Shown: one piece after another, positions 62,301-64,000 of the stretch
How the letters are laid out: the number at the start of each line of letters is the position of its first letter
Numbering within the stretch: position 1 is the first letter of the stretch
Assembly (NCBI GenBank): GCA_031213475.1
Contig: JARUPZ010000021.1
Coordinates: forward strand, 3,944,438 to 4,008,437
Direction: 5' to 3'
Source of the DNA: Nereocystis luetkeana
Taxonomy: Eukaryota > Sar > Phaeophyceae > Laminariales > Laminariaceae
DNA: 64,000 bases
Position numbers and translations under genes: made by a program
Notes under the pieces: generated by a model
Told to the model about the DNA's origin: nothing
Seen by the model: only the letters and a program-made list of their open reading frames with translations
The model's database searches: none

Positions 62301-62440
62301 CAGACGGCGAGGAGGGGCCGGCTCTCCGGAAAGGGCTGAGGCCAGAACTGGGCCGTCACTGCGAACACGCAGGCCAGGGCCATCACGGACAGCTTGGCGT
62401 TGTTCAAGGTGTGATCCTCGTCGTAGCCCATCTCCAGCAC
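58827..62440 (-). CDS. SPCS2: Signal peptidase complex subunit 2 (SPC25), partial gene of four visible exons
   Basis: Non-catalytic subunit of the ER signal peptidase complex, which removes signal peptides during translocation. Exons, in transcription order: 62440-62292, 61927-61848, 60936-60825, 58966-58827. The product has [19 protein letters not shown], first helix ([14 protein letters not shown]), QPFPES, second helix ([19 protein letters not shown]), then ERDLILAYRKR, the [18 protein letters not shown] strand region, [18 protein letters not shown] and a lysine-rich end (RAKKDKKEK, stop at 58827-58829). Helix spacing, the LPRF/FPRFD-YT motif and the lysine-rich tail are SPCS2 hallmarks (family knowledge). 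The N-terminal exon before VLEMGY is not found and may lie beyond the repeats or the window. The exon 61848/60936 junction does not keep frame with the simplest sites; see findings. Confidence 0.92.
59229..59329. repeat. (TC)n microsatellite in the SPCS2 intron
   Basis: About 100 bp of TC with two TTTC interruptions near the start. It lies within the 1.86-kb intron 58967-60824. Confidence 0.97.
59427..59525 (+). repeat. SINE-like repeat K, copy 4 (3' half)
   Basis: GATGCGAGGGTCTATGCTC, CGGCCATGCATGAGATCGAG and GAGTACACCCCC. Only the 3' part is present, preceded by a C-run. Confidence 0.85.
59655..59835. repeat. Cluster of AAGGCATGCCTT-type palindromic words
   Basis: AAGGCATGCTTGCCTTAGC, AAGGCATGCC, AAGGCTTGCC, GGCAAGCCTTAGC, AAGGCATACCAGGTATGCC and AATGCCTT follow one another. 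Spaced CCAATAAGGC segments suggest an eroded tandem array. Confidence 0.8.
60040..60145. repeat. Repeat L, copy 3, between G-runs
   Basis: GGCGTACTCATTTGTTGC, AGCCATTTGACCATTGACC and TTCGAGACGGAGCA, with G-runs of about 15 on both sides (60046-60061, 60135-60148). Confidence 0.85.
60825..60936 (-). CDS. SPCS2: SPCS2 third visible exon
   Basis: Encodes [20 protein letters not shown] and [17 protein letters not shown], ending in phase 1 at GAAG|GTTGGT. The [10 protein letters not shown] motif corresponds to the LPRF-x-D-x-YTL motif of the family. The simplest acceptor (TGCGGCAG) would need a phase-0 donor, but the previous exon leaves in phase 1, so the exact 5' edge is uncertain. Confidence 0.85.
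61530..61605 (-). repeat. tRNA-like sequence in the SPCS2 intron
   Basis: In reverse: GAAGTAGGTCAGGTTCACC and GTCAGTTCGACCCCTGG look like D-arm and T-arm. Stems are imperfect; it is probably a tRNA-derived repeat. Confidence 0.3.
61600..61725 (-). repeat. Rearranged repeat K fragment with G-run
   Basis: In reverse: GATTGTAGAGATGAGATGCG, GGGTCTACG, CACTTCGTGCTACTCGCAG and AACACCTCACG echo segments of repeat K in altered order. A G-run lies at 61707-61722. Confidence 0.45.
61848..61927 (-). CDS. SPCS2: SPCS2 second visible exon
   Basis: Acceptor TTGTTTCGTGGCAG; donor GG|GTGAGG. Encodes (S)[18 protein letters not shown] then LILAYRKR plus one base. This is the end of the second helix and the charged turn after it. 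It follows the previous exon in phase (AG + T gives Ser). Confidence 0.92.
61985..62152 (-). repeat. SINE-like repeat K, copy 6, inside an SPCS2 intron
   Basis: In reverse: GGTGAGCCGCTTGAAGGGTG and its K landmarks through GATGCAAGGCTCTATGGTC and CGGCCATGCATGATAATGAG. It occupies about half of the 364-bp intron. Confidence 0.9.
62292..62440 (-). CDS. SPCS2: SPCS2 first visible exon
   Basis: Acceptor GTTATCGCAG; donor TTCAG|GTTTTG. Encodes [42 protein letters not shown] and LLAVCCF, leaving in phase 2. The Y-x-EDH-x-L-x-N-x-K-L motif before the first helix is characteristic of SPCS2. Confidence 0.94.
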
Positions 62441-62494
62441 CTGCGATAACGAATACCAAGGATACACACATACATAAAGGAATCGGTCATACTA

Positions 62495-62632
62495 TTACGG
62501 GGGACCATAGTTAATAGGACCAAATATTGTGAGTAAAAATAAGTAAATATATAGGTTTTTGTGTGTACCGTAGGCCCTATTAACTATGGTCCCCCGTAAT
62601 ATCATTCCTATTAACTATGGTCCCCCGTAATA
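62495..62632 (+). mobile_element. MITE family B, copy B12, with a duplicated right end
   Basis: TA then TTACGGGGGACCATAG, core, CTATGGTCCCCCGTAA to 62599. The last 25 bp plus ATATCATTCC are repeated once more (62606-62640), giving an extra right terminus. Confidence 0.93.
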
Positions 62633-62639
62633 TCATTCC

Positions 62640-63180
62640 GAGAAACTTCCCTAACGATCGGGACTAGGGTTGGGGCTATACGGCCAATTAAAAATAAAAA
62701 TCAGGAATCGCACATGTCTTTCCGAGAAATTTTTCCCCCGCGGTCGGGGTTCGCACGTAAAAAAGGTAAGAAATAATTAAAAAAGAAAAAACAGGGATCG
62801 TGCATAGCGCTCCGAGAAAATTCCAACGCAGTCGGGGTCAAGGTAGGGGCATAAATCACTACGTTAATTCCGAAAAAATACTTCGTACGTTTTGGGGACA
62901 AATCACTTGGAATTAGTGTATGAGCGGGAGAAGGGTTAGGGTTCACTTAAAAGCCAAGTATGACTCTGGACGTACATGTAAGGACCGTTGTATGCAGTTA
63001 TTTGTACCTAAATGTTCCTTATACTTCCGTACAGACTGGTACACGTCAACGAATTTGTTGCCGTAGTCGAGCAAATCACCGTGTAACCTATTCCGAGGGG
63101 GTGTGCTATCTTGCGCGTTACACGATGTAAAATCAATACAGAAGCGGCAATGGGCAGCCAACGGCTAACATGAACCCACA
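62640..63180. other. Non-coding stretch upstream of SPCS2 exons
   Basis: Degenerate CCGAGAAA(A/C)TT...CGGTCGGGGT words recur near 62636, 62722 and 62813. A family-A-like half (CGTTTTGGGGACAAATCAC) is near 62888, and a GGGTTAGGGTT word near 62935. I searched this region for the SPCS2 N-terminal exon without success. Confidence 0.4.
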
Positions 63181-63184
63181 GGAG

Positions 63185-63360
63185 GGTAACATATTTTCCA
63201 ATTGGTAGACAGTACGCCTATTGATAGACAATAGGTATGTTGGTCGACAGGCAACAGGCCTATCAATTGGCCTATTGGTAGGCAGCAACAATAGGTCTAT
63301 TGGTAGACATACAATAGGCCGATTGGTAGACAGACACACAAAGGCCTACCATTGGACAAC
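63185..63360. repeat. Degenerate ATAGGCCTATTGGTAGACA repeat
   Basis: Variants of CTATTGGTAGAC and ATAGGCCTATC follow each other at about 20-30 bp spacing. Confidence 0.75.
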
Positions 63361-63755
63361 AGGTCCATAGTCAATTTTTCCGGGGTGTGCTTCTGCATAC
63401 ACCACGCGACCCTGGAACTCAACTACATTACGTACCGCTGTACACTACGATAGTTATAGCCCTCCAAACATGCGTGCTTGTATAGGTGTGAGTGCTCCAA
63501 CAATATGTGTTGTTGGGTGGGAGTTGCACGTGCAGCAGGCGCCGCCACGAACACTCAGCGGCAGTAACAAAACTGGAAGAGACGCATCATGACATTGATA
63601 AGTCAAGTGCTCCATCCCTCACTCATGCAACAGTACCGTAAAATACCGCGCATCCTTTGATATATAACATGTGTTTCACGATAAGACATGAATCGAATTT
63701 TGGTAAAAAAAAAAAATGTGTCGTGCCGTTTTATAGCAGCTACCCGCACTGTTTC
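63361..63755. other. Non-coding stretch
   Basis: Nothing recognised. Confidence 0.35.
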
Positions 63756-63834
63756 CGGTCGCTTCGAGACATGGAGGAAGACACAAAACGAATGCGGTCG
63801 CTTCGAGACATGGAGGAAGACACAAAACGAATGC
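63756..63834. repeat. 39-bp tandem duplication
   Basis: CGGTCGCTTCGAGACATGGA...ACAAAACGAATG occurs twice, back to back. Confidence 0.95.
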
Positions 63835-63882
63835 GTCGGTGTACTCAGGGGCTGGCGGCAAAGGGGGGGGAGGGAGGGGAGA

Positions 63883-64000
63883 GGTTGTACTCATTAGCAT
63901 GCACGGTCGTAGTCGTATGACCATAGACCCTCGCATTCCTACAATGCCGGAACGGAGCACGTCGGGTTCACCGACCAGGCAGACATTGCTTGCACCGAGC
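63883..64000 (-). repeat. SINE-like repeat K, copy 7, running off the window
   Basis: In reverse: CTCGGTGCAAGCAATGTCTG, CGACGTGCTCCGTTCCGGC, GATGCGAGGGTCTATGGTC. Only part is within the window. Confidence 0.9.

Overview
This is eukaryotic nuclear DNA, and most of it is a dense, layered accumulation of transposons and simple repeats with very few genes. The evidence is spliced exons with GT/AG borders and long repeat-filled introns, tRNA-derived SINEs with Pol III A and B boxes, a decayed Ty3/gypsy retrotransposon, several families of terminal-inverted-repeat MITEs, long microsatellites and interstitial TTAGGG-type repeats. I see no prokaryotic operon, rRNA operon or CRISPR array. I lean towards a stramenopile, possibly a brown alga (repeat-rich introns, Ty3/gypsy plus Tc1-like elements, TTAGGG repeats). 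That is inference; the sequence alone does not fix the organism.

The one gene I recognise with confidence is on the minus strand at 58827-62440. It has four exons that together encode most of signal peptidase complex subunit 2 (SPCS2/SPC25): two membrane helices, the lumenal/cytosolic beta region and a lysine-rich C-terminus. Its introns (about 0.4-1.9 kb) carry SINE-like repeats, a (TC)n tract and G-runs. The N-terminal exon is not visible. Several isolated open segments with good splice borders look like exons of other, unidentified genes: plus strand 6253-6373, 23822-24141, 25932-26044, 28608-28761, 32090-32475 and 35288-35463; minus strand 30726-30969. Four of the plus-strand segments encode one membrane-spanning helix each.

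Layout: 1-25 kb is non-coding repeat DNA with many MITEs. Family A has TTAA target sites and CCCTTT ends and is piggyBac-like. Family B has TA target sites and TTACGGGGG ends. C and F are smaller families. A (TAG)n microsatellite is split by a MITE, and a tRNA-derived SINE lies at 10 kb. From 25 to 39 kb the DNA is GC-richer, with very long G/C homopolymers, degenerate minisatellites and the candidate exons. From 39 to 51 kb lies a Ty3/gypsy cluster: two LTR fragments on the left, a frameshifted pol region (RT, RNase H, integrase with GPY/F motif, C-terminal domain), then three LTR-type copies on the right and a gag-like remnant. From 51 to 58 kb there is a perfect-hairpin MITE, a SINE inserted inside a MITE, and a 1.17-kb Tc1/mariner-like element with perfect 31-bp terminal repeats and an internal 27-bp tandem array made from its own terminus. 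From 58 to 64 kb lies the SPCS2 gene.

The most unusual signal is a 9-bp interrupted palindrome, TACC(A/T)GGTA, present about 31 times where about half a copy would be expected. In three unrelated repeat families it appears as a 7-bp insertion at a TA. Its sequence is what excision of a TA-targeting transposon ending in CCAG...CTGG would leave behind, and the element at 56525-57693 has exactly those ends.
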